NCBI RefSeq assembly: GCF_900107155.1
Contig: NZ_FNOX01000014.1
Coordinates: 163,332-227,331, forward strand
Direction of reading: 5' to 3'
DNA length: 64,000 nt
Origin: Pseudomonas salomonii
GTDB taxonomy: Bacteria; Pseudomonadota; Gammaproteobacteria; Pseudomonadales; Pseudomonadaceae
How positions within the stretch are numbered: the first letter of the stretch is position 1; every line of letters begins with the position of its first letter. The notes beneath the pieces are model-generated. The model was given only the letters and a program-made list of their open reading frames with translations, was not told the origin of the DNA and did no database searches. Of this stretch, positions 8,853 through 16,805 are shown in pieces. Position numbers and translations under genes: made by a program.

Positions 8853-8871
8853 AATGCGAATAATTATCAAC
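8853..8871 (+). promoter_or_regulatory. Putative Fur box
   Basis: AATGCGAATAATTATCAAC resembles the Pseudomonas Fur consensus (GATAAT-type hexamer arrays) and lies 47-65 bases before the TonB-receptor start. Iron repression is the expected regulation of such receptors. Confidence 0.6.
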
Positions 8872-8917
8872 AGATTTATTATTAGCCAGGGACGGCGTTC
8901 AGGGGAGACTCCGTTTC

Positions 8918-11080
8918 ATGTCTGTACAACTTCATGGTGGCAAAGCTTTTACACCCAGTTTGATGGCGTTGGCGGTTTGTCTTGCCACCTCACCTGCGGC
9001 CTTCGCCGCCGACGCGCAACAGCCGCCAGAGGTGGTTGAGCTGGGTGCGACGCAGATCAACACTGAGCAAGTCCTCGGTGCGACGACCGAAGGCAGCCAG
9101 TCCTACACCACCGGCTCGATGGCAACCGCGACCAAACTGCCGCTTACCCTGCGTGAAACCCCGCAAGCGGTCACGGTCATTACCCGTCAGCGGATGGACG
9201 ACCAGGCGATGACCAGCATCAACGACGTGGTAAAAGCCACGCCAGGTCTGTTCCTGAATTTCTCCAGTGGCCCTGGGCGGGAATCCTATACCTCACGTGG
9301 TTTCGACATCGACAACCTGATGTATGACGGCATCCCCACCGGCTATAACGGCGTTTCAGTCGGCGCCCAGCCGAACCTGGCAATGTTCGACCGCGTCGAG
9401 ATCGTGCGCGGCGCCACCGGTTTGGTGACTGGCGCAGGCAACCCTTCGGCGGCCATCAACCTGATACGCAAGCGACCACTGGACGAGCAGAAGGTCACCC
9501 TCACCGGCGCCGCCGGCAGCTGGGACGACTACCGTGGCGAGCTGGACGCCTCCAGCCCACTCAATGACAGCGGCACTTGGCGCGGCCGGGTTGTGACTTC
9601 TTACCGTGATGCCAATGGTTTTATCGACAAAGCCAAGGAAGACCATGGCCTGTTCTATGCCGTCACCGAGGCAGACCTCAGCGAAGACACCACTTTGACC
9701 CTCGGTTTCTCGAACCAAAAGGACAAAACCAACTATTTCTGGGGTTCTTCGATGGTCGGCCAGGACGGCCATCACTTGAACCTGCCGCGCTCCTACAACC
9801 CAGGGACCAGCTGGGAGAACAAGGACCAGGAGATCAACACGGTGTTTGCCGAGCTGCGTCAGCGCCTGGCCAACGACTGGAAACTGCAGATCAACGCCAA
9901 CTACGCTGAGCAGGACGCGCTGTTTTCGGGCTCCTATCAGTCGCGCTGGGTCAATAACACCCTGGCGCGCACGGTCTACCAGGCCTCTTACGATGAAGAC
10001 CAGGCCGGCGTCGACGCCTTCGCCAGCGGCCCCTTTCAGGCCTTCGGGCGTACCCACGAATTGGTGGTCGGCGCCAGCCGCCGCATCTATGACATGACCA
10101 CCCACAACTACAGCCCGTACAACTTGAACTGGCCGCTGACGGCGGGCAAACCGGATTTCGTCCACACCACCAACGACCGCGACGTCACCACCCAGGACGG
10201 CGTCTACCTCACCACACGCCTGAGCCTGGCCGACCCGTTGAAGCTGATCCTCGGCGCCCGTCTGGACTGGTATGACTACGATGCCCATGGCAGCAACGAT
10301 GGCGATTACCATGTAACGCGCAACCTCACCCGCTACGCCGGACTTATCTACGATCTGGACGACCACCACTCGGTGTATGTCAGCTACAGCGACATCTTTA
10401 CCCCGCAGAGTGACAAGGACAGCACCGGCACACCGCTCAAACCGATTGTCGGCAAGAATTATGAGGTCGGTATCAAGGGCGAATACCTGGGCGGCGCATT
10501 GAATGCGAGCGTCGCGCTGTTTCGTGTAGACCAGGAAAACCGTGCCGTGGCGGTGGTGGTACCGAACTGCCCGCAGGCATCCTGCGCGATAGCCTCAGGC
10601 GAAATTCGCAGCCAGGGTATCGACATGGAACTGCAGGGCGCATTGACCCCCAATTGGCAGGTTGGCGGCGGCTACACCTATGCGCGCACCCACACCATCA
10701 AGGATGACGCCAACCCGCAAAATGTTAACAAACAGTTCGACACCGACATCCCGGAACACTTGTTCAAACTGACCACCAACTACCACTTCCAGGGCGCTCT
10801 GGAAAAACTCCGCATAGGCGGCAACGTCTACTGGCAAAGCCGTTTGTACAACGACTTCAAAGTCGCGGACGGCAGCACCTACCGCCTCAAGCAAGGCGCC
10901 TATGCCGTGACCGACCTGATGGCTGGCTACCAGGTCAACCAGCATCTGGACCTGCAGCTCAATGCCAACAACATCTTTGATCGCACCTATTACCAGTCCA
11001 TCTCCAACTCCGTGAGCTACGGCGGTGACTCCTACGGCGCCCCGCGCAATATGATGGTGACCGCCAAATATAGCTTCTGA
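8918..11080 (+). CDS. TonB-dependent siderophore receptor
   Basis: 720-residue outer-membrane receptor. Signal peptide (about 1-30, ending AAFAA), plug domain with ETPQAVTVITRQRMDD and NPSAAINLIRKRP (about 85-195), then a 22-strand-type barrel with C-terminal GAPRNMMVTAKYSF ending in Phe. The plug and barrel wording is that of FpvA/FhuA/FoxA-type ferric-siderophore receptors. There is no N-terminal signalling (STN) domain, so no surface-signalling sigma system is expected, and none is adjacent. The ligand cannot be read from sequence. It is preceded by a Fur-like box and followed by a terminator. Confidence 0.92.
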   Translation: MSVQLHGGKAFTPSLMALAVCLATSPAAFAADAQQPPEVVELGATQINTEQVLGATTEGSQSYTTGSMATATKLPLTLRETPQAVTVITRQRMDDQAMTSINDVVKATPGLFLNFSSGPGRESYTSRGFDIDNLMYDGIPTGYNGVSVGAQPNLAMFDRVEIVRGATGLVTGAGNPSAAINLIRKRPLDEQKVTLTGAAGSWDDYRGELDASSPLNDSGTWRGRVVTSYRDANGFIDKAKEDHGLFYAVTEADLSEDTTLTLGFSNQKDKTNYFWGSSMVGQDGHHLNLPRSYNPGTSWENKDQEINTVFAELRQRLANDWKLQINANYAEQDALFSGSYQSRWVNNTLARTVYQASYDEDQAGVDAFASGPFQAFGRTHELVVGASRRIYDMTTHNYSPYNLNWPLTAGKPDFVHTTNDRDVTTQDGVYLTTRLSLADPLKLILGARLDWYDYDAHGSNDGDYHVTRNLTRYAGLIYDLDDHHSVYVSYSDIFTPQSDKDSTGTPLKPIVGKNYEVGIKGEYLGGALNASVALFRVDQENRAVAVVVPNCPQASCAIASGEIRSQGIDMELQGALTPNWQVGGGYTYARTHTIKDDANPQNVNKQFDTDIPEHLFKLTTNYHFQGALEKLRIGGNVYWQSRLYNDFKVADGSTYRLKQGAYAVTDLMAGYQVNQHLDLQLNANNIFDRTYYQSISNSVSYGGDSYGAPRNMMVTAKYSF

Positions 11081-11096
11081 TCCTGTTTGTATTTTC

Positions 11097-11116
11097 GGTC
11101 GCCCACTCGGGCGACC
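11097..11116 (+). terminator. Terminator after the TonB receptor
   Basis: Perfect 8-bp stem GGTCGCCC / GGGCGACC with an ACTC loop, 16 bases after the receptor stop, followed by a weak pyrimidine tract (GCTCTT). Confidence 0.65.
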
Positions 11117-11265
11117 GCTCTTAAGTCTTCCTGTCCACTGCCGATAACGATTTGTTACAGCTGATCCGGCAAAAAAACCCTGATACCTGCTTTGCTTTTT
11201 ACCGGCGGCCCATCGTGGCACGCCGCATGCTTTGTTCCTGGCTCGACCACATGGAGTAAAAGTGA

Positions 11266-12759
11266 ATGCCCGCACGCGCACGCTTCCTGGAGCACTACCG
11301 CAAAGCCGACCGCATCATGCTGGCGTTGATCTGGCTGATGTTTCTATTCTCCCTGGGCCTGGCCTTCTGGCACGACACCTGGCTGCAAGCCGTGCTCGTC
11401 GGCGGCGGCGCCAGTGTGGTGCTTACCCTGCTCTATCGCGCCCTCAGTGGCACCCGTTTGATGCGCTGTTTGCTCGGCGCCGGCCTGATGGTCATGGCCG
11501 CGCTGCAGATCAACCAGGCGCAGGGCCTGATCGAAGCGCACTTCGGTATCTTCGCGCTGCTGGCGGTGTTGACGTTTTACCGCGACTGGCTGCCGATCCT
11601 GGTGGCCGCAGTGACCATCGCCGTCCACCACGTGGTGTTTCACGCGTTGCAGCACCAGGGTTTCCCGGTGTTTGTGATGGACCATCATGGCGGCTGGAAC
11701 ATGGTGTTCGTGCACGCCTTTTACGTAGTGATGGAGACGGTCGCCCTGCTCTACCTCGCCATTCATAGCCAGGCCGAGGCGGTCGAAAGCCAGGAGATGC
11801 TGGAAAAAATGCTCGCCGTGACCTCCCAGCTCACCGTTGAAACCGCCCAGGGTGAAGGCAAGGCGCATGTGTCCCTGGCCAAGCGTTTCGACCACTTCCT
11901 GCAGCAGATCACCCACCTGATCGATGGCGTGACCCGTGACTCCCAGGGTCTCGGCCAACTCGGACAGGCGTTGGCCAGCGCCAGCGGCACCCTGGAAACC
12001 GGTGCCCGCCATCAGTTGGCGCAAATCAACCAGATGACCGGCTCCATGCAGCGCATGGAAGACGCCACCGGCCACATTACCCTGCACGTGGAACAAGCCG
12101 TGGAACATGCGGGCAAGGCCAGCCAACAGATTGCACGAGGCCAGGACAGTGTCGGTCGCGCCCAGCATGAAATCACCCAATTGGCCTCACGTATCAACGG
12201 CACCAATGAGACGGTGCAAGGCCTGGCCACGCAAGCCGAACAGATCGGCTCGGTACTCGAAGTGATCAGCAGCATCGCCAATCAGACCAACCTGTTGGCG
12301 CTCAACGCCGCCATCGAAGCCGCTCGCGCCGGCGAGCAAGGCCGAGGTTTTGCGGTGGTCGCCGACGAGGTCCGCAGCCTGGCGCAACGCACCGCCGTCT
12401 CCACCCAGGAAATCAAACAGATCATCGAGGGCCTGCAACACGGCAGCCGCCAGGCCGTCGAGGCGATGCACGACAGTCAGGCCGGCGTGGCGCGCTGTGT
12501 GCAGGACAGCCAACTGGCGGTGGAAATGTTACAGGCCGTAGGTGCCGACATCGCGCATATCGACGAGCTGAACGGACGAATCGTGACGACCACTCGCGAA
12601 CAGACCTCGGCCAACCTGGAGATAGTCGGGCGCCTGCAGTCTGTGCAGAGCATTGCACAAAGCACCGCGGATGATGTGGAAACCCTGGCGCGCAGCAGTG
12701 AGCGGTTGCCGCCGATCGCGGTAAGGCTGGATGCGTTGGGGAGGAGGTTTCATCCGTGA
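11266..12759 (+). CDS. Six-span methyl-accepting chemotaxis protein without HAMP
   Basis: 497 residues. The N-terminal 160 residues form five to six closely spaced hydrophobic segments (about 17-35, 40-58, 66-80, 88-120, 140-162) with no large periplasmic loop. I see no HAMP domain before the cytoplasmic signalling domain. The chemoreceptor hairpin tip is typical (NLLALNAAIEAARAGEQGRG, then AVVADEVRSLAQRT). It should relay a signal sensed in or near the membrane to CheA/CheW. Start has GGAG upstream (GGAGTAAAAGTGAATG). Ligand unknown. Confidence 0.88.
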   Translation: MPARARFLEHYRKADRIMLALIWLMFLFSLGLAFWHDTWLQAVLVGGGASVVLTLLYRALSGTRLMRCLLGAGLMVMAALQINQAQGLIEAHFGIFALLAVLTFYRDWLPILVAAVTIAVHHVVFHALQHQGFPVFVMDHHGGWNMVFVHAFYVVMETVALLYLAIHSQAEAVESQEMLEKMLAVTSQLTVETAQGEGKAHVSLAKRFDHFLQQITHLIDGVTRDSQGLGQLGQALASASGTLETGARHQLAQINQMTGSMQRMEDATGHITLHVEQAVEHAGKASQQIARGQDSVGRAQHEITQLASRINGTNETVQGLATQAEQIGSVLEVISSIANQTNLLALNAAIEAARAGEQGRGFAVVADEVRSLAQRTAVSTQEIKQIIEGLQHGSRQAVEAMHDSQAGVARCVQDSQLAVEMLQAVGADIAHIDELNGRIVTTTREQTSANLEIVGRLQSVQSIAQSTADDVETLARSSERLPPIAVRLDALGRRFHP

Positions 12760-12995
12760 CGATTGCCGTTGATGCCGTGTTGCTGCGGCCATAACGCTGT
12801 CACACCGAGCGAGGTTCAACGCATAGCTAGCCACACGAATCATGATGATCCATCGCCAAAATAATGGCATAGTGATATCATCAAAAAATCACCTCTGCCT
12901 TCCAGCAAAGGTGACGAATAACTGCGTGCTTTTTCAAGAGCCCTCTCTATCGCGCAGAATGCCTGCTTAAGAAAATACAGTTGAAAGGACGCACG

Positions 12996-13265
12996 ATGAG
13001 AAATCAAAGCCGGAAGATTGAAATCTTCCTAAAGGATGGCTTCCAAGTCGGCACTATCAAGGCTGGCGATGTTGATACGGTGTTAAGAGCAATCGAAGGA
13101 CACTCAGCGCCGTCGCCAATTATATTTAAACAGGGCGATGACGTATTGAAAGGGGTGTACTCGGAAATCACCTCAGGTTTAATCGTGCCCTTGGACCAGG
13201 TCCGCACGCAATACTTCCATAAAGAACAAATCCTGGTGTACGCCAAGGGTGTAAATCTTTTTTAG
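12996..13265 (+). CDS. Small hypothetical protein paired with DUF2971
   Basis: 89 residues, mixed alpha/beta character, no signal peptide or membrane segment, and no family recognised. The ATG at 12996 has AAAGGA upstream. Codon and base use is AT-richer than the flanking core genes, as in the next gene 78 bp downstream in the same direction. The two may form one cassette (small partner plus DUF2971 protein). Confidence 0.6.
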   Translation: MRNQSRKIEIFLKDGFQVGTIKAGDVDTVLRAIEGHSAPSPIIFKQGDDVLKGVYSEITSGLIVPLDQVRTQYFHKEQILVYAKGVNLF

Positions 13266-13343
13266 CCTGCTCATTACAGCAACACCCCACTGTTCCAGTG
13301 GCGAATTCACCTGCATTCCCCAGGGAAAGACAAAGGATTGACA

Positions 13344-14450
13344 ATGCCTATCTTCAAATATTACCGGCCCAACCACTATTTTGAAAAAGCCATTCGTTAT
13401 AATGAGCTTTACTTTTCTGCCAACCATGAATTGAACGACCCCAATGATCTTAAGGCAACCTACTACTTCGAAGACAGCCCTGAGTTGTGGAAGCGTCTAC
13501 TCTCGTCAGACTCGATTAGCCCGGTATGGAATATTTCACTGCATGTATCATGCAATGACGACGAATTAATCTCGCAACTGAACAGTTTATTTAAAGACGT
13601 TGAAATCGATTCACTGACGGGTTCAGTACGCGAAACAATCAAAAGCAAAGAGCCAGAACTCAAGGACCTGTTTGAACGCTCGATCATTGACAACACTGAA
13701 CATAACGACTCCGACTTTTCACAGAAATCATCTAAAAAAGATCGTGCCAGCCTGTGCGTCCTGATAATAACTGAGTTACTCGCCAGAGCAATCAATCATA
13801 ATTTCTACAGCGTGTCTTTTTCAAAAAACGCTTTGGAACTGAAGATGTGGGCTCACTACGCAGATGGGTTTAAAGGTTGCGTACTGATCTACGGCGGGGC
13901 CGATGGCCCTACTATAAACCTGCGACCACACCTTATGTCTGATACGCATCAGGTCTACCCGCTGCGCGAAGTTAAATACATAGACTCAAGCAAGAAGATC
14001 CCCCTGCTGGAATGCGCAACGAAAGGCAAAGCCAAGGTGGAGGAAGCCTTCCTGCAAAAAAATTCATTTTGGGACTATGAAAGTGAACTAAGAATTTTCA
14101 CCATCGAAGAAATTAAAACGCACTTCATGGCTGCCAGTGACCAAACACCGAAAAACCCGAGGCAGCGTATTTTTCATCACGGGACAAATTTTATCGTCGG
14201 TGTCATATTTGGTCCTCGCGTTGAAGATTCCTATCAACGGGCCGTTGAAGCAACGCTGGCGAGCAACAGGCAGTACGCCGATGAAAAGCTGCCCTTCTTC
14301 TCTTTCAACACCGTTTTGGACCCGCAGGGTCGACTGGAAATAAGCACGGCCGCAAAAGTCATTGACCAGACCCTCTTCAGGCAAATCTTTGAGCATGAAG
14401 AAAAGCAAAAATTGCTGCAGGGGCTCGGCATTATCAATGCCAGTCGGTGA
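13344..14450 (+). CDS. DUF2971 domain protein
   Basis: 368 residues with the hallmarks of DUF2971: N-terminal KYYRPN…YFSANHELNDPND, central MWAHYADGFKGCVLIY and later FWDYESELRIF. The biochemical function of the family is not established; members often sit in accessory regions. Start at 13344 with AAAGGA six bases upstream; the TTG two codons earlier is less likely. AT-rich compared with the neighbourhood, which suggests acquisition by transfer. No transposase or integrase adjoins it. Confidence 0.8.
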   Translation: MPIFKYYRPNHYFEKAIRYNELYFSANHELNDPNDLKATYYFEDSPELWKRLLSSDSISPVWNISLHVSCNDDELISQLNSLFKDVEIDSLTGSVRETIKSKEPELKDLFERSIIDNTEHNDSDFSQKSSKKDRASLCVLIITELLARAINHNFYSVSFSKNALELKMWAHYADGFKGCVLIYGGADGPTINLRPHLMSDTHQVYPLREVKYIDSSKKIPLLECATKGKAKVEEAFLQKNSFWDYESELRIFTIEEIKTHFMAASDQTPKNPRQRIFHHGTNFIVGVIFGPRVEDSYQRAVEATLASNRQYADEKLPFFSFNTVLDPQGRLEISTAAKVIDQTLFRQIFEHEEKQKLLQGLGIINASR

Positions 14451-14766
14451 GGCCAAACACTGTAAACAGGCCGTTCATCCGGCCCACGCCGAGCTCAATG
14501 AGGTTGCGCCCTCCACCGCTGGCAACCGATCAGAGTGCGCAGCTGGGTAGGTAGGAAATGAGACGGGTCTATTTTTAATCAACTACACTCGTCTTTTTCT
14601 GTTTTTTGCCCTCGCGCCGCTTTTTTACAGGTTCAAAACGATGCCTGTGACACGCGCAAAAATCACGAGTGCTTATTGAAATAACGCTCCATGCGTGTGA
14701 CATGAGCGGCCTTCTCTGCACGCGTAATAACCCGGGCGATCGCATCCAGACCCGGATAAACAAGCG
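14451..14766. other. AT-rich convergent intergenic region
   Basis: Separates the plus-strand DUF2971 gene from the minus-strand DUF2867 gene. It has pyrimidine tracts (14590-14634) that could act as termination signals. On the minus strand an open frame with protein-like composition runs from inside the DUF2867 3' end to a stop near 14657 (…PGLDAIARVITRAEKAAHV…), perhaps a gene remnant. No start or family is evident. Confidence 0.35.
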
Positions 14767-15258
14767 CTAAGTAATGCCCGCTTTTTGCAGCGTGCGTTTC
14801 AGTCGCTTCATGTCACTGTTGACAATGAATTTGTGCACAGGCCCAACCGGCAACATGTACACGCGCCCAAAGGTGTTATGGGTGATCACCGATGAGGTAA
14901 TCGTGAACTCGCGGTCGCTGACAGAAAGGCAAATCATCACATCCAGGTGCCGGTCGCGCTCGGTCAGCACCAGCACCTCGAGAGCGCTGTGTTCCACCAG
15001 AAAAAAGTCCAACCGCTCGCCCGCCTGCACCGCATTTCTCGGTGTGCCGGAAAACCCACCGATGCGTTTCACACCAAACAGCGAAGAAATCCCGTCGCGG
15101 ATCCGAAAAGCCAACGGCATCGGCCACCCGCGCTCGGCGGTCACAATGTTCCAGGCTTCCAGTGCGGTGACATCAGTTGGCAACATGACCGACCTGCGGT
15201 CGTAGTAGTCCAGCTCTGCCGGTGTGCCCAGTGTGTAAACAACATCCGTGTTAGCCAA
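14767..15258 (-). CDS. DUF2867 domain protein
   Basis: 163 residues. Wording such as AWNIVTAERGWPMPLAFRIRD, LDFFLVEHSALEVLVL and NTFGRVYMLPVGPVH matches DUF2867, a soluble ligand-binding-like family of unknown function (SRPBCC-like character suspected). The start is a TTG at 15258: it has a strong AAGGAG seven bases upstream, and no ATG fits. Single-gene unit on the minus strand. Confidence 0.75.
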   Translation of the reverse strand: MANTDVVYTLGTPAELDYYDRRSVMLPTDVTALEAWNIVTAERGWPMPLAFRIRDGISSLFGVKRIGGFSGTPRNAVQAGERLDFFLVEHSALEVLVLTERDRHLDVMICLSVSDREFTITSSVITHNTFGRVYMLPVGPVHKFIVNSDMKRLKRTLQKAGIT

Positions 15259-15353
15259 CTATTATCTCCTTGAAAAGCGCGGGTCGTGACAGGTCTGAAT
15301 GGTAAGTAAAGCGCGATACGAGCGCTTGCGGCAACACTCAAGACAAACGCACG

Positions 15354-15385
15354 CTACGGGACCCGCATCGACGCGGGTCCCGTAG
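15354..15385 (-). terminator. Terminator of the TopAI/HD-GNAT operon
   Basis: Perfect 13-bp stem (CTACGGGACCCGC / GCGGGTCCCGTAG) with a 6-nt loop, 34 bp past the end of the HD-GNAT gene. The flanking T-tract is short on both strands, so it may act in either direction. Confidence 0.7.
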
Positions 15386-15418
15386 ATCTTTCAAGCTGAA
15401 AACGCGCGCACCGACGGC

Positions 15419-16486
15419 TTATTCCGTGGCCTCAAATGCCTTGTGAAATTGCACAACACCTATTGGTAACTCACCACCAAAACTCAAGCTTTGGAAGTAT
15501 TCCTGTGGAACTCCAGGCAGCTCCAGCCCCGCGTGAGCCTTGAAGCCAAAGCGACCGTAGTAGCCAGGATTGCCCAACACGACACAGCCATTTGCACCTT
15601 TGCCTTGCAACTTGGCAAGCGCGGTTTTCATCAAGGATGAACCAATCCGCAGGCCTTGGCGTTCAGGCAATACGGATATCGGCCCCAGCCCATACCAACC
15701 CGCAGCGCCGGAAGACACGGTAACTGGGGAAATGGCGATGTGCCCGACGATTTCATCATTCACGACCGCCACCAGCGAAACGGTTAATTGCCCGGCTTGG
15801 CGCAGTGCATCGACAATGAATTGCTCGGTGTGGCTGGAATGCGCTTCGCTCTGGAATGCCTCAGTTGTCACTGCGGATATACGTTTACTGTCTTCAGGTA
15901 GTTCATTGCGGATATTCAGGCTCATATTCAAGTGCTCTCGGGTGTCTTGATCAATCAGGCCGCGTAGCGTGCGGAACAGATCGGTAGTTTTTGTGTATTG
16001 GTCGCCATAGGTCAGGTTAAACGCGTAATCAAAACCAACTGGGTTGATGCCTTGGTTGTGCTGCAGGATCGTTTCCAGCTTGTCCAGCGCTTTCACAGCC
16101 AGGGCCTCAGGGGAGCCGGCGTTTTCGTAGTCCTCCCACAGCGTCATTATTTGCGTGCGCAAACCTTCATCCAGCGAACGCGTGAGCTGTAAGAGGTCGG
16201 CGCGCTCTTGCTCGGTTTTATCTGGAAAGTCGTTCTTGCTCACAGCGGGAATATCGCCGCTTATGGCCTCACCCAGATCATGAATCAGGCAAAGCTTGAG
16301 CACTTTCAACAGATCAAGGCCTTTGAGTTCGTCAGCGAACACCATCGCCATCAGGCTTAATCGCCAACTATGCTCGGCCGTACTTTCCTGGCGACCGGAT
16401 GAGGTGTGGGCACTTCTGAGCACACTTTTGAGTTGCTCCGCTTCGCGCAGGAATTCCAGGCGCCCTTTGAGTGTTTCAATGTTCAT
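15419..16486 (-). CDS. HD phosphohydrolase fused to GNAT acetyltransferase (putative TopAI antitoxin)
   Basis: 355 residues in two parts. Residues 1-185 are an HD domain of the YfbR/HDDC2 5'-nucleotidase type: H39 in STAEHSW, H69-D70 in LIHDLGEA with E73, and D135 in ALDKLET form the metal site. Residues about 188-355 are a YhbS/YjhQ-like GNAT with the acetyl-CoA loop ISVLPERQGLRIGSSL and GNPGYYGRFGFK. The start has CGGAG upstream and lies 14 bp after the yjhX stop. In E. coli the TopAI (YjhX) toxin is paired with YjhQ, a GNAT protein, so this gene is the likely antitoxin with an added HD enzyme. The pairing comes from family knowledge plus gene order; the fused function is inferred. Confidence 0.82.
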   Translation of the reverse strand: MNIETLKGRLEFLREAEQLKSVLRSAHTSSGRQESTAEHSWRLSLMAMVFADELKGLDLLKVLKLCLIHDLGEAISGDIPAVSKNDFPDKTEQERADLLQLTRSLDEGLRTQIMTLWEDYENAGSPEALAVKALDKLETILQHNQGINPVGFDYAFNLTYGDQYTKTTDLFRTLRGLIDQDTREHLNMSLNIRNELPEDSKRISAVTTEAFQSEAHSSHTEQFIVDALRQAGQLTVSLVAVVNDEIVGHIAISPVTVSSGAAGWYGLGPISVLPERQGLRIGSSLMKTALAKLQGKGANGCVVLGNPGYYGRFGFKAHAGLELPGVPQEYFQSLSFGGELPIGVVQFHKAFEATE

Positions 16487-16500
16487 GACAACTCCGATAA

Positions 16501-16758
16501 TTAACGGTTATCCAGTTGCGGACGCACCGCCTGCAACCCTGACTTGTTCACACGATAAGGCTGGCCGTCTATGGACTTGAGCAATCGCTTGGCCCTTAGT
16601 TTGTTAAACACGCTGAGCGTGCAGTCAGCAAGCAAATAGCCTTCTCGGGTATAGCATTCCACCGCCCTCACCCGACCTGACGCGTCGCGTTGGTGTGAGA
16701 TGCGGCCGCCTTTTGCGAGGACGTGCAGCGTCCGTTGTTCCGATTTGGAAATATTCAT
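16501..16758 (-). CDS. yjhX: TopAI/YjhX topoisomerase I inhibitor toxin
   Basis: 85 residues, the family's usual length. SEQRTLHVLAKGGRI, RAVECYTREGYLL, FNKLRAKRLLKS, GQPYRVN and the C-terminal LDNR are hallmarks of YjhX. In E. coli YjhX binds DNA topoisomerase I and blocks it; YjhQ counteracts it. Start at the ATG of MNIS, with AGGTGG five bases upstream; a GTG three codons earlier overlaps that site. It lies 47 bp after the MerR-methyltransferase gene and 14 bp before the HD-GNAT gene, all on the minus strand. Confidence 0.88.
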   Translation of the reverse strand: MNISKSEQRTLHVLAKGGRISHQRDASGRVRAVECYTREGYLLADCTLSVFNKLRAKRLLKSIDGQPYRVNKSGLQAVRPQLDNR

Positions 16759-16805
16759 ACTGTCCACCTAATAAGTCTCAGGACGGGGTGAACGCTGCGT
16801 CGTTA

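Noticed and set aside
9356..10369. 337-codon minus-strand frame inside the TonB receptor gene
   Set aside because: Low-complexity Val/Ala/Gly text without motifs; the receptor frame is convincing over its full length.
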